Shown: positions 33,764-40,348 of the stretch, one piece after another
Numbering within the stretch: the stretch's first letter is position 1
How the letters are laid out: each line of letters starts with the position of its first letter
DNA from: JBFLYZ01 sp040756415
GTDB lineage: Bacteria > Bacteroidota > Bacteroidia > JADZBD01
Length of the DNA: 40,348 nucleotides
Direction of reading: 5' to 3'
NCBI GenBank assembly: GCA_040756415.1
Contig: JBFLYZ010000031.1
Coordinates: forward strand, 1-40,348
Program-made: the position numbers and the translations under genes
Notes under the pieces: generated by a model
What the model was told of the DNA's origin: nothing
The model's input: the letters and a program-made list of their open reading frames with translations, nothing else
Database searches by the model: none

Positions 33764-35526
33764 TAAAAGTCAAAAGTCAAAAGTCAAAAGTCAAAAGTGT
33801 TTTTCTTTTGATCCTCGCTTTTTTTCCCTTTCATTTAACTGCTCAACAGAAAAATATTCCTTCCCAGAGGGATTTTGACATCAATGCTGAAGTATTTCTG
33901 AAATCGCTGAACGGAGGCATACATACAGGCTTCAAGCCCTATCTGGAGCGGGATATCAACCAGGCGTACGGGGGCGATATATGCGGAGTTTACAGGTATA
34001 ATATACCCATGATGATCGTATCGCATGATTTCAATAAAGGCGCGGATACTTCTTATACGAACATCTATACGAATAAATATGACAGTGCGTATACCCCCAG
34101 CAAATCCTGGCTGCACAGAAAGATTAAAACGGAAAATCTTTTCATCGTTAAGGATACCAGCGACAAGTTCATTCTTACGATCGATCCCCTTTTCAACTTC
34201 GAATTCGGAAAAGACCTGGAAGATTCCTCGGGCGAAAAGCTGTATAAAAATACCCGCGGTATCCTGGTGCGGGGCGACATAGGCAGCCAGTTTTCCTTCG
34301 AAAGCTCGTTCCTGGAGAACCAGGCCACCTTCGTGCAGTATATCGATGATTATATCATTGGCACGGATACGCTTTTTCCCAACGACATCAATTACCAGTA
34401 CCGCGTTATTCCCGGTCAGGGCCGTTCAAAGACCTTCAAACTGAACGGTTACGATTACGGCTTTGCCAGCGGCTATGTCTCCTATTCGCCCGGTGAGCAT
34501 TTCAATTTCCAGCTTGGCCACGGCAAGCACTTCGTGGGCGATGGCTACCGTTCCCTGCTGCTGAGCGATAATGCCTTCAATTATCCTTACCTGCGCATTA
34601 CCACCTCTTTCGGCAGGCTTCAGTATACCAACCTGTATACGGTTTTCATGAATCTTACCGATGGTGGCGTGACCACGCCTCCTTTTACCGAACGTTTGTT
34701 CCAGAAAAAAGCGGCCAGCTTCCAGTTCCTGAGCCTGAACCTGCATAAAAGCGTACAACTGGGTTTTTTCCAGGGATTGATCTGGCAGGCAAGCGATGCC
34801 AGGAATGAGATGCGGCTGGATGCATCCTATTTCAACCCGCTGATCTTTGTCAGCGCTGTTCAGTACGGCCTGGACGGGGCGCACAACGTGGTGCTGGGGT
34901 CAACGCTGAAAATAAAGATCGCCAACACCCTTTCGCTCTACGGCCAGTACCTGGCAGATGACCTTTCTAAAGACGGCCGCGGATCGCTGCATAACAAAAC
35001 GGGCTTTCAGGCCGGCCTGAAATACTTTGACCTGTTCACCATAAAAAATCTGCACCTGCAGCTCGAATATAACCAGGTTCGGCCGTACACCTACGCCCAC
35101 AAAAAAACATCCCAAAACTATTCGCATTACAACCAGCCCCTGGCCCACCCGGCCGGCACGAATTTCAGGGAGGCAGCGGCTATACTGAACTATCGTATTG
35201 GCGACTTTTTTTCCGAGATCCGATACGTCAGCAGGCAGGCGGGCAGGGATTCGGCCGGGGCTCATTTCGGAGGCAATATCTTCAGCTCGGATAATACGGC
35301 CTTTTACGGGTATAATTCAACGGTAAATGATCAAAACCAGGGACTTAGGTTGAATGTGAGCTATCTTGACCTCCGCTTGGGTTACCTGGTAAACCCGGTT
35401 ACAAACCTGAACCTGGTGCTGGGAGCGAGCCTTCGCACCGCCTCTTTGGCCGGTGCTGAAAACCAAAGCGCTTTTATCTACGTAGGTTTCCGTACCTCGC
35501 TGGCCAATTATTATTACGATTTCTGA
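33760..35526 (+). CDS. Wzi-like capsule assembly outer-membrane protein (paralogue 1)
   Basis: 588 residues from a GTG at 33760; no ATG is available in frame. Residues 2-13 (IKVKSQKSKVKS) are encoded by a heptanucleotide tandem repeat and form an unusually basic n-region of a signal peptide whose core is VFLLILAFFPFHLTAQQ (14-30). The mature protein is a predicted outer-membrane beta barrel of the Wzi-like group found with polysaccharide genes: LNGGIHTGFKPYLERDI, FNFQLGHGKHFVGDGYRSLL, 'YNQVRPYTYAHKKTSQNYS', HYNQPLAHPAGTNFREAAA, and a last strand ending FRTSLANYYYDF. E. coli Wzi binds capsule at the surface, and a similar role is inferred. It overlaps fcl by 4 nt. It is clearly paralogous to the 36816-38390 product. 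Confidence 0.85.
   Translation: MIKVKSQKSKVKSVFLLILAFFPFHLTAQQKNIPSQRDFDINAEVFLKSLNGGIHTGFKPYLERDINQAYGGDICGVYRYNIPMMIVSHDFNKGADTSYTNIYTNKYDSAYTPSKSWLHRKIKTENLFIVKDTSDKFILTIDPLFNFEFGKDLEDSSGEKLYKNTRGILVRGDIGSQFSFESSFLENQATFVQYIDDYIIGTDTLFPNDINYQYRVIPGQGRSKTFKLNGYDYGFASGYVSYSPGEHFNFQLGHGKHFVGDGYRSLLLSDNAFNYPYLRITTSFGRLQYTNLYTVFMNLTDGGVTTPPFTERLFQKKAASFQFLSLNLHKSVQLGFFQGLIWQASDARNEMRLDASYFNPLIFVSAVQYGLDGAHNVVLGSTLKIKIANTLSLYGQYLADDLSKDGRGSLHNKTGFQAGLKYFDLFTIKNLHLQLEYNQVRPYTYAHKKTSQNYSHYNQPLAHPAGTNFREAAAILNYRIGDFFSEIRYVSRQAGRDSAGAHFGGNIFSSDNTAFYGYNSTVNDQNQGLRLNVSYLDLRLGYLVNPVTNLNLVLGASLRTASLAGAENQSAFIYVGFRTSLANYYYDF
33765..33798 (+). repeat. Heptanucleotide tandem repeat (AAAAGTC)
   Basis: Four perfect copies of AAAAGTC (33765-33792) plus six bases of a fifth (33793-33798). 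It lies immediately after the fcl stop and inside the 5' end of the Wzi-like gene. The unit is not a multiple of three, so gain or loss of one copy shifts the reading frame. All three frames of the repeat are free of stop codons. Confidence 0.92.
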
Positions 35527-35596
35527 CCTGTTGATTACCGGCCGCATCGTGTTGACAAAGAGTGGGGTTGTGATTAGCAAATTCGGATAGAATTTT

Positions 35597-35604
35597 TATC
35601 TTTG
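35597..35604 (+). promoter_or_regulatory. -7 promoter element for the glycosyl-phosphate transferase gene
   Basis: TATCTTTG matches TAnnTTTG and lies 24 nt before the ATG at 35629. A TTG at 35568-35570 is 26 nt upstream, too far for a good -33. It suggests that the transferase/Wzi-2 pair can be expressed apart from gmd-fcl-Wzi-1. Confidence 0.5.
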
Positions 35605-35628
35605 TGAAGTTCCAATGTACGCCCCGAG

Positions 35629-36819
35629 ATGGATAGCCTGCTGATCGTTTTTATTACCTCTTTTTTCGTTGTCCTGCTTTCGACCCCCTCGTTGATCAAG
35701 GTGGCTATTCTCAAGCGATTGCTGGATGAGCCGGGAGGCAGGAAAACGCATCACCGCATGATCCCGACCATCGGGGGCATCATCATTTTTGCGGCCACTA
35801 TCTTCTCTTTCGCGCTCTGGTTCCCCTGCGAGAAATTCTTCAATACGGCCGGCATAGGCAATACCATCAGCGACCTGAAGTATATAGCCGAAGTGAACCA
35901 TGCCGAGAACTCCATGAGCGATTTCAAATACATCCTGGCCACCATGATCATCCTGTTCTTCGTAGGGGTAAAGGATGATATCATCGGCACGGCCGCCATT
36001 AAAAAGCTGGCCGCCCATATCCTGGTAGGGCTTATCCTGGTGCTTATGGCCAACGTGCGGCTTACGGGCCTTCACGGCCTGTTCGGCATACTGGAAATAC
36101 CTTTCTGGGCAAGCGTTTTTCTCTCGCTGTTCACCATTATTGTCATCATCAACGCCTTTAACCTCATCGATGGGGTGGACGGCCTGGCCGGAGGAGTAGG
36201 CTTCATCGTGTCGGTTTCGCTGGGGCTCTGGTTCCACTTTGCGGGCGATAAGGTGATGAGCATACTCGCTTTTTCGCTGGCGGGGTCGCTGCTCGCGTTC
36301 CTCATCTTTAATTTCTCACCGGCCAAGATATTCATGGGCGATTCGGGTTCGCTGACCATAGGCCTGATCATCTCCATCCTGGCCATACGGGCGGTGGAAT
36401 ACACCAAGTCCACCCAATCGGATTACCAGATCATTTATGATATGTCCAAGCCGGTATTTGTAATGGCCGTGCTGGCCTATCCCCTGGTCGATACCCTGCG
36501 CATATTCATTTACCGCACCGTGCGCGGCATCTCTCCTTTTTCCGCTGATCGCAACCACATTCACCACCAGTTGAAGGATTACGGCTTCAGCGACCGTAAA
36601 ACGGTTATTATCATTTACACCGCCAACCTGCTCATCATCGGCCTGGCCGTTCTGCTCAGGAAAATGGATACCAGCCTGCAGTTTCTCATCATCGGCTCGG
36701 TCGTGTTCGTGCTGGCCAACCTTCCTTACCTTATGCTGCGCAAGAGACGCTCGATGCGCGTGGTCAAGGATGATGATGAAGAGAAGTTGGACGGGAAGCT
36801 GAAAACGGCCAAGGCATGA
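35629..36819 (+). CDS. WecA/MraY-family undecaprenyl-phosphate sugar-1-phosphate transferase
   Basis: 396 residues with about ten or eleven membrane helices. It transfers a sugar-1-phosphate, probably GlcNAc-1-P from UDP-GlcNAc, onto undecaprenyl phosphate at the inner face of the cytoplasmic membrane, starting a lipid-linked glycan. Family motifs: DEPGGRKTHHRMIPTIGGI (33-51), catalytic Asp-Asp 116-117 in VKDDIIG, NAFNLIDGVDGLAGG (175-189), FMGDSGSLTIG (235-245) and the substrate-selecting DRNHIHHQL (308-316). The basic/His loop resembles WecA rather than MraY, which belongs to a division-wall cluster not present here. A hydrophilic tail follows the last helix. Its stop overlaps the next Wzi-like gene by 4 nt (ATGA). 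The acceptor glycan is presumably the fucosylated polymer of this locus. Confidence 0.93.
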   Translation: MDSLLIVFITSFFVVLLSTPSLIKVAILKRLLDEPGGRKTHHRMIPTIGGIIIFAATIFSFALWFPCEKFFNTAGIGNTISDLKYIAEVNHAENSMSDFKYILATMIILFFVGVKDDIIGTAAIKKLAAHILVGLILVLMANVRLTGLHGLFGILEIPFWASVFLSLFTIIVIINAFNLIDGVDGLAGGVGFIVSVSLGLWFHFAGDKVMSILAFSLAGSLLAFLIFNFSPAKIFMGDSGSLTIGLIISILAIRAVEYTKSTQSDYQIIYDMSKPVFVMAVLAYPLVDTLRIFIYRTVRGISPFSADRNHIHHQLKDYGFSDRKTVIIIYTANLLIIGLAVLLRKMDTSLQFLIIGSVVFVLANLPYLMLRKRRSMRVVKDDDEEKLDGKLKTAKA

Positions 36820-38390
36820 AGTGTGCGCTTACCGGCTTTTTGTTTTTTGTATTCCTGCATTCGCCCGCTTATTCCCAGAACGACCTTCTCCCGCTTAACC
36901 GCGATTTTCTTTCCGCTTACGATAAATTCTTCAACAGCCCGAATAGTACGGTGCATACTTCCATTAGGCCTTACCTCCGCACCGAGATAGGCGGCTATGC
37001 CGACTCGGCAAGGAATTTCCTGATGGTGCCCGCCTGGAGGAAAAAGCTGGGAGCCGATACCGCCCGGGATAAAAAGAACGCGAAGCTGGGCGTGGATGCC
37101 CTTTTCAGCCTGGAGCCGGGATACAGCCTTTCAAACGGAGAAACAAAACTGGTTGCAGAAGCGGGGTTTTCATCGCATTTCGACTGGAAGGATAAATTGT
37201 CGCTGAACTTTATTTTCCTTGCCGGTAACTCTTCATTCCCCGGTCACCGCGACAGCGCGATCAAATACACCGATGTGGTTCCGGGCATGGGCCCGGCACA
37301 TACCAGCAAGCGGGGATATGCTTACCAATACCTCTCGGCCTACCTGTCGTATTCGCCTAACAAGGTCTTTAATTTTCAATTGGGGCAGGATAAGAACTTT
37401 CTGGGAGACGGCTACCGTTCCCTGTTTTTATCCGATCAGGCGGCCGCCTATCCCTTTCTGAAACTGAGCGCCAAGGTTTGGAAGATCAAATACATGTCGC
37501 TTTTCGCCCTGCATGCCGATGCTACCGCCCCAACGCGGCTGAAAGAAGATTATAAGAAGAAGTTCGCTACCATTCACTACCTGAGCTGGAACGCCACAAA
37601 ACGGCTTAACATCAGTTTTTTTGAGGCCATCGTTTGGCAGGGCCCTGATTCAAACCGCTACAGGGGCTTTGACGTGAACTACCTGAACCCGGTCATCTTC
37701 TTCCGCCCGGTGGAGTACTCGCTGGGATCAAGCGACAATGCTTTCCTGGGTTTTGGCTTTAAGGCCAAGCTCCCGCTAAAATCGCAGTTGTACGGGCAGC
37801 TTATCCTGGATGAGTTCTACCTGAAAGAAATAAAGGCGCGCAAAGGGTGGTGGGCCAATAAACAGGGTTTTCAGCTTGGATTGCGCCTCTTCGACCTGTT
37901 CAGGATAAAGAACCTGGAGGCCAGGGGCGAGTTCAATTACGTAAGACCGTATACTTATTCGCATGGCAGCATCCAGCAGAATTACGGTCATATGAATCAG
38001 CCGCTGGCCCATCCGCTGGGAGCCAATTTTATGGAAGGCATAGGCCAGCTTGGCTACCGTTATAACAACTGGTTCTTTGAAGGAAAGCTTATTGTAGCGC
38101 TTTACGGTGCTGATTCGGCCGGAACGAATATGGGGCATGATATTTTCCAGTCGTATACCACGCGTCCGTATGAATACGGGCACTATACCACCCAGGGTAT
38201 GCAATACACCTTAAGCGTGGCTTCAGTGAAAATAGCTTACCTGGTTTTTCCGGATATCAACCTGCAGGCCTCAGTCGGGGTTTGGTCACGTAGCGAAACG
38301 CCTGAGTTGAGCACATTGGACAAAACGCTGACCAATTTTGTGTTTTTCAGCCTGAGCACCGCGCTGTGGAACACCCAGAACGATTATTAG
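36816..38390 (+). CDS. Wzi-like capsule assembly outer-membrane protein (paralogue 2)
   Basis: 524 residues with signal peptide MKCALTGFLFFVFLHSPAYS (1-20). It shares with the 33760-35526 product the order and wording of the main motifs: FNSPNSTVHTSIRPYLRTEI, FNFQLGQDKNFLGDGYRSLF, 'YVRPYTYSHGSIQQNYGHM', NQPLAHPLGANFMEGIGQL, and the extended ending of beta strands. It is thus a second beta-barrel of the same group, predicted in the outer membrane with a role in surface retention or assembly of polysaccharide. The start overlaps the glycosyl-phosphate transferase stop by 4 nt, which makes these two a coupled pair. The two paralogues bracket the transferase gene, suggesting duplication within the locus. 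There is no heptamer repeat here. Confidence 0.86.
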   Translation: MKCALTGFLFFVFLHSPAYSQNDLLPLNRDFLSAYDKFFNSPNSTVHTSIRPYLRTEIGGYADSARNFLMVPAWRKKLGADTARDKKNAKLGVDALFSLEPGYSLSNGETKLVAEAGFSSHFDWKDKLSLNFIFLAGNSSFPGHRDSAIKYTDVVPGMGPAHTSKRGYAYQYLSAYLSYSPNKVFNFQLGQDKNFLGDGYRSLFLSDQAAAYPFLKLSAKVWKIKYMSLFALHADATAPTRLKEDYKKKFATIHYLSWNATKRLNISFFEAIVWQGPDSNRYRGFDVNYLNPVIFFRPVEYSLGSSDNAFLGFGFKAKLPLKSQLYGQLILDEFYLKEIKARKGWWANKQGFQLGLRLFDLFRIKNLEARGEFNYVRPYTYSHGSIQQNYGHMNQPLAHPLGANFMEGIGQLGYRYNNWFFEGKLIVALYGADSAGTNMGHDIFQSYTTRPYEYGHYTTQGMQYTLSVASVKIAYLVFPDINLQASVGVWSRSETPELSTLDKTLTNFVFFSLSTALWNTQNDY

Positions 38391-38392
38391 CA

Positions 38393-38414
38393 CCCTGCTT
38401 ATGATAGGGCAGGG
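38393..38414. terminator. Hairpin between convergent genes
   Basis: CCCTGC (38393-38398) pairs with GCAGGG (38409-38414) around a 10-nt loop, 2 nt past the Wzi-2 stop and before the convergent barrel-like gene. There is no T tract on either strand, so this is only a possible, perhaps bidirectional, terminator. Confidence 0.3.
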
Positions 38415-38435
38415 CGGAGTAAGGCGGAGAAGGAA

Positions 38436-39071
38436 CTAACGGCCTTCTTGCTTGCTCTTCCTGGGAACGACCAGCTTTTCGGTCTTGACAAAGTCTTTGC
38501 TCAGCCAGTATTTAATGCCGAACGAGAAGGCCAGCGCCAGCGGGGCTCCGGGAGTAAAGCCAATGTTGAGATCGGTTTTATCACTCAGCCGGTAGTCGTA
38601 TTCAAATTCGCAGCCGTACCAGAACACTTTATACTGCATTTCGCCTAGGGGCCTGATGTTGGTGCGGTGGAAGAAACCGGAATCCTTATAATCGGCAAAA
38701 CGGTTCCAGTCCTCGCGGCAGTAAAGGGTGGGGCCCAGCCCGAACAGCAGGCGGTGCCGGCCTTTCTCCGCCAGCCAGCAGCGGAATCCCAGGTGCGATA
38801 CGGACGCCCAGCCTCCTGAGCAATCCGAAAAAATTCCCTGCAGGGCCTTTACCGAGATAATATCTTCCCAAATGTATTTCTCATAAGCTGCAATTCCGCC
38901 AAAGTTGAGCACCAGGTAGGCATTCTTATCCAGTTTATACGGCTGCAGCGCAGCCTGGTCATCACCGAAAGGATGTACCGTCAGCCCGAAATAGCGCACA
39001 GTGAAACACCCCTGCGCATGCAAGGCGAGCCCGGCCAGGCAAAGGCAGGAAAGAAGGGCGATACGCTTCAT
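38436..39071 (-). CDS. Secreted beta-barrel-like protein of unknown function
   Basis: 211 residues. The signal peptide is MKRIALLSCLCLAGLALHAQ (cleavage near AQ-G). The mature part has the alternating pattern of an outer-membrane beta barrel: YIWEDIISVKALQG, 'WASVSHLGFRCWLAEKGRH', LLFGLGPTLYCREDW, 'YKVFWYGCEFEYDYRLSDKT', LNIGFTPGAPLALAFSFGIK and YWLSKDF. A basic tail follows (VVPRKSKQEGR). I cannot name a family; length and topology recall small 8- to 10-strand barrels such as lipid A-modifying or adhesion barrels, but no catalytic motif is apparent. Its start overlaps by 4 nt the stop of the upstream CFI-box lipoprotein gene (39068-39071), so the two are co-transcribed and may act together in the envelope. 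Confidence 0.78.
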   Translation of the reverse strand: MKRIALLSCLCLAGLALHAQGCFTVRYFGLTVHPFGDDQAALQPYKLDKNAYLVLNFGGIAAYEKYIWEDIISVKALQGIFSDCSGGWASVSHLGFRCWLAEKGRHRLLFGLGPTLYCREDWNRFADYKDSGFFHRTNIRPLGEMQYKVFWYGCEFEYDYRLSDKTDLNIGFTPGAPLALAFSFGIKYWLSKDFVKTEKLVVPRKSKQEGR

Positions 39072-39910
39072 GCTTTTTTCGAGAGGCGGTTCACCCAGGC
39101 ATCGAGCAGGCGCCTGATGATCCGGTTGACCGTTCTACGGTTGCGCAGCTTTTCCACCAGGGCGGGAGAATACCTGTAGTAATACTTGATGAATGCCCTG
39201 CCTGCTGCTGAGCGGCTTAGTCGCTCATCGCGGAACTTGCGCAGCACCATTACTTCGGGCGCATCGTAGCTGCCGTACACCATGGTGGCTATATAACAGC
39301 CGCTGCTGCTGCTCCCGCTTCCGCTGTTGCTCCCGCTTCCCCCGCTGCTGTTATTGCTCGAATCGCTGCTGGCGTTGGAGGCTTCGGAGCTGGCTGCGGC
39401 AATCAGCCAGATTAAACCGGCCAGGGCAAGTATGAGAAGTAAAATAAGTACTATGGCAAGGGTGCTTGAAGCCTCTTCCTTTTTATTGTGGGCGTAAAGA
39501 CTTACCTTCTTGATATCCTCTTTGTTGAGAACAAAAGGGGCTTGCGAAAGCGAATCATATGACGCGGTGGTGCCGGCATCTATCTGCTTATCGGTATGGA
39601 TATGAAGATCGTATTTATGGGCATTCTGCTCTTTGCGACCCTTGGGGTTATGGATAAGCGCCAGTTGAGCCGAATCGGTGATCGGTTGCGGAATACCCTT
39701 TACGGTGCCGTCAGAGATCGATGGGTCTTTGAGCTGAAATGTGCCGTTGCTGCCATTGATGTAAACATCATACCCGCCAAAGTTATCGATCACATCGGCC
39801 TGGGAATAGAACTCGGCCGGTGTTAGTGTAACCTGCTTGTAGGATTGACAGCTTTCAATAAGGAACATAAGCAGCCATAAAGCTGCCATGCTGAACAGGG
39901 CTTTTTTCAT
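39068..39910 (-). CDS. Lipoprotein with membrane helix, Ser/Gly linker and C-terminal CFI-box
   Basis: 280 residues. The lipoprotein signal is MKKALFSMAALWLLMFLIES followed by Cys21. Residues 22-150 form an extracytoplasmic domain of unknown fold (DVIDNFGGYDVYINGSNGTF, 'DLHIHTDKQIDAG'). A membrane helix follows at 151-173 (LAIVLILLLILALAGLIWLI), then a low-complexity Ser/Gly/Asn linker (174-204), then a C-terminal CFI-box type domain (205-268): CYIATMVYGSYDAPEVMVLR, 'KFRDERLSRSAAGRAFI' and 'YYYRYSPALVEKL'. The 'C-[FY]-I-A-T-x-x-Y-G-S' motif ends many otherwise unrelated bacterial proteins and has no known function. It is the first gene of a minus-strand pair with the 38436-39071 product. The combination of a lipid anchor and an internal helix is odd. 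Confidence 0.8.
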   Translation of the reverse strand: MKKALFSMAALWLLMFLIESCQSYKQVTLTPAEFYSQADVIDNFGGYDVYINGSNGTFQLKDPSISDGTVKGIPQPITDSAQLALIHNPKGRKEQNAHKYDLHIHTDKQIDAGTTASYDSLSQAPFVLNKEDIKKVSLYAHNKKEEASSTLAIVLILLLILALAGLIWLIAAASSEASNASSDSSNNSSGGSGSNSGSGSSSSGCYIATMVYGSYDAPEVMVLRKFRDERLSRSAAGRAFIKYYYRYSPALVEKLRNRRTVNRIIRRLLDAWVNRLSKKA

Positions 39911-40014
39911 AGGGGTGGTTTTATCGCTTTTAAAAGGGGCTTATTTTGCGATAGCAGATAAGCAAAATAAATAAAAAAAAAGACAGGCCCGCAGCTTCCA
40001 ATGAAGGAATTTTC

Positions 40015-40045
40015 TTGGCCGGTTCAACAAAATCATTTACATTTG
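40015..40045 (+). promoter_or_regulatory. rpsU promoter (-33 and -7)
   Basis: TTG at 40015-40017, a 20-nt spacer and TACATTTG at 40038-40045 give a near-ideal Bacteroidota promoter. Predicted transcription starts around 40049, leaving a leader of about 28 nt that includes the Shine-Dalgarno. Confidence 0.75.
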
Positions 40046-40057
40046 CGTCCCTAAATA

Positions 40058-40066
40058 AAAGGAGGT
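40058..40066 (+). promoter_or_regulatory. Strong Shine-Dalgarno of rpsU
   Basis: AAAGGAGGT is complementary over nine bases to the 16S rRNA 3' end (ACCTCCTTT in DNA letters) and ends 10 nt before the ATG at 40077. It is the only start in the window with a full GGAGG at normal spacing. Flanking AAATA (40053-40057) and TATTT (40066-40070) could pair and place it in a loop, though this would use its last base. Confidence 0.85.
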
Positions 40067-40076
40067 ATTTTTAATC

Positions 40077-40274
40077 ATGATCATTGTACCGGTAAAAGAA
40101 GGCGAGTCCATTGAAAAGGCGCTGAAGAAATTCAAGAAAAAGTTCGAAAAAACGGGCGTTGTGCGCGAATTGCGCAGGCGACAGTCGTTTACGAAAAAAT
40201 CAGTGCGCAGAAGGGATACCATAAAAGCCGCTGTATATAAGCAGCAACTGCAGCAGAAAGAACAGGGCCTGTAA
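40077..40274 (+). CDS. rpsU: Small ribosomal subunit protein bS21
   Basis: 65 residues, normal for bS21 in Bacteroidota. The sequence is a short start MIIVPVKEGESIEKALKKFK followed by basic helices (KKFEKTGVVRELRRRQSFTK, KSVRRRDTIKAAVYKQQ). bS21 sits on the 30S platform near the 16S 3' end. In Bacteroidota it is part of the pocket that sequesters the anti-Shine-Dalgarno, which explains why most genes lack Shine-Dalgarno sequences. This gene keeps a strong one, consistent with the autoregulation described in Flavobacterium, where ribosomes lacking bS21 preferentially translate rpsU. It has its own promoter and a terminator 25 nt after the stop, so it is monocistronic. Confidence 0.97.
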   Translation: MIIVPVKEGESIEKALKKFKKKFEKTGVVRELRRRQSFTKKSVRRRDTIKAAVYKQQLQQKEQGL

Positions 40275-40297
40275 AGCCTGTTAACATATTTTAACTG

Positions 40298-40326
40298 AAA
40301 ACCCGCCCGAAAAGCGGGTTTTTTTT
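40298..40326 (+). terminator. Intrinsic terminator of rpsU
   Basis: A 9-bp stem AAAACCCGC (40298-40306) pairs with GCGGGTTTT (40314-40322) around a 7-nt loop CCGAAAA and continues into a run of eight T (40319-40326). Confidence 0.92.
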
Positions 40327-40348
40327 ATTAACTTTAAATAACATTTCA

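Noticed and set aside
35552..35557. TTGACA as a sigma-70 -35 box
   Set aside because: Bacteroidota do not use the TTGACA/TATAAT promoter, and no matching -10 follows. The TATCTTTG box at 35597 is the better candidate.
39300..39360. Triplet-like repeats (GCTGCTGCT...) as a microsatellite
   Set aside because: They encode the Ser/Gly linker of the CFI-box lipoprotein in frame, and copy changes would only alter linker length. They are explained by low-complexity coding.

Overview
The window is a stretch of chromosome from a member of the Bacteroidota, most likely an environmental Chitinophagales/Sphingobacteriales/Flavobacteriales-type lineage with fairly high GC. Five things support this. There is a complete sprA gene (type IX secretion translocon) in the ruvA-sprA-gcvH-vanZ order. 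Three secreted proteins carry type IX C-terminal sorting domains. The promoter -7 element TAnnTTTG recurs about eleven times just upstream of starts. Shine-Dalgarno sequences are almost absent except in front of rpsU. A sirtuin of the zinc-cysteine-free type typical of this phylum is present. No rRNA, tRNA, CRISPR array, complete IS element or prophage was seen.

Layout. (1) 88-5863: a helical protein of unknown function, two T9SS cargo proteins, a lipoprotein, a sirtuin (minus strand) and a 67-residue small protein. (2) 5873-9776, minus strand: a response regulator followed by a giant CheB-CheR-PAS-histidine kinase fusion, evidently one two-component unit. (3) 10111-14084: malic enzyme/phosphotransacetylase fusion (maeB) and a third T9SS cargo. 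(4) 14182-23425: ruvA, sprA, gcvH, a VanZ-like membrane protein and an ElaA-type acetyltransferase, mostly overlapping or nearly so. (5) 23422-26389, minus strand: the sulfate activation operon cysC-cysD-cysN, interrupted between cysD and cysN by a truncated GxxExxY gene flanked by inverted low-complexity repeats. (6) 26664-30701: a tightly overlapping operon of deoC, a full aldehyde dehydrogenase, an aldehyde dehydrogenase-like protein lacking the catalytic half, and cysQ. The two ALDH genes look like a split form of the ALDH16 family. (7) 30703-31650, minus strand: a PqqB-like metallo-hydrolase lipoprotein. (8) 31740-38390: a surface polysaccharide block with gmd, fcl (GDP-L-fucose synthesis), two paralogous Wzi-like outer-membrane proteins and, between them, a WecA/MraY-type glycosyl-1-phosphate transferase. 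The first Wzi-like gene begins in a heptanucleotide tandem repeat. (9) 38436-39910, minus strand: a small barrel-like protein and a lipoprotein with a C-terminal CFI-box. (10) 40077-40274: rpsU, with a strong Shine-Dalgarno and a terminator.

How they fit together. The sulfate genes make APS/PAPS (CysDN, CysC), and CysQ, encoded in the divergent operon, removes the PAP by-product. DeoC releases acetaldehyde, which the neighbouring dehydrogenase can oxidise. GDP-fucose, the lipid-linked sugar transferase and the Wzi-like proteins serve a surface glycan, and SprA exports the T9SS cargo. The most interesting items are the split ALDH16, the heptamer repeat in the start of a surface-protein gene, the interrupted cys operon, the near-leaderless promoters, and the rpsU Shine-Dalgarno that points to bS21 autoregulation.
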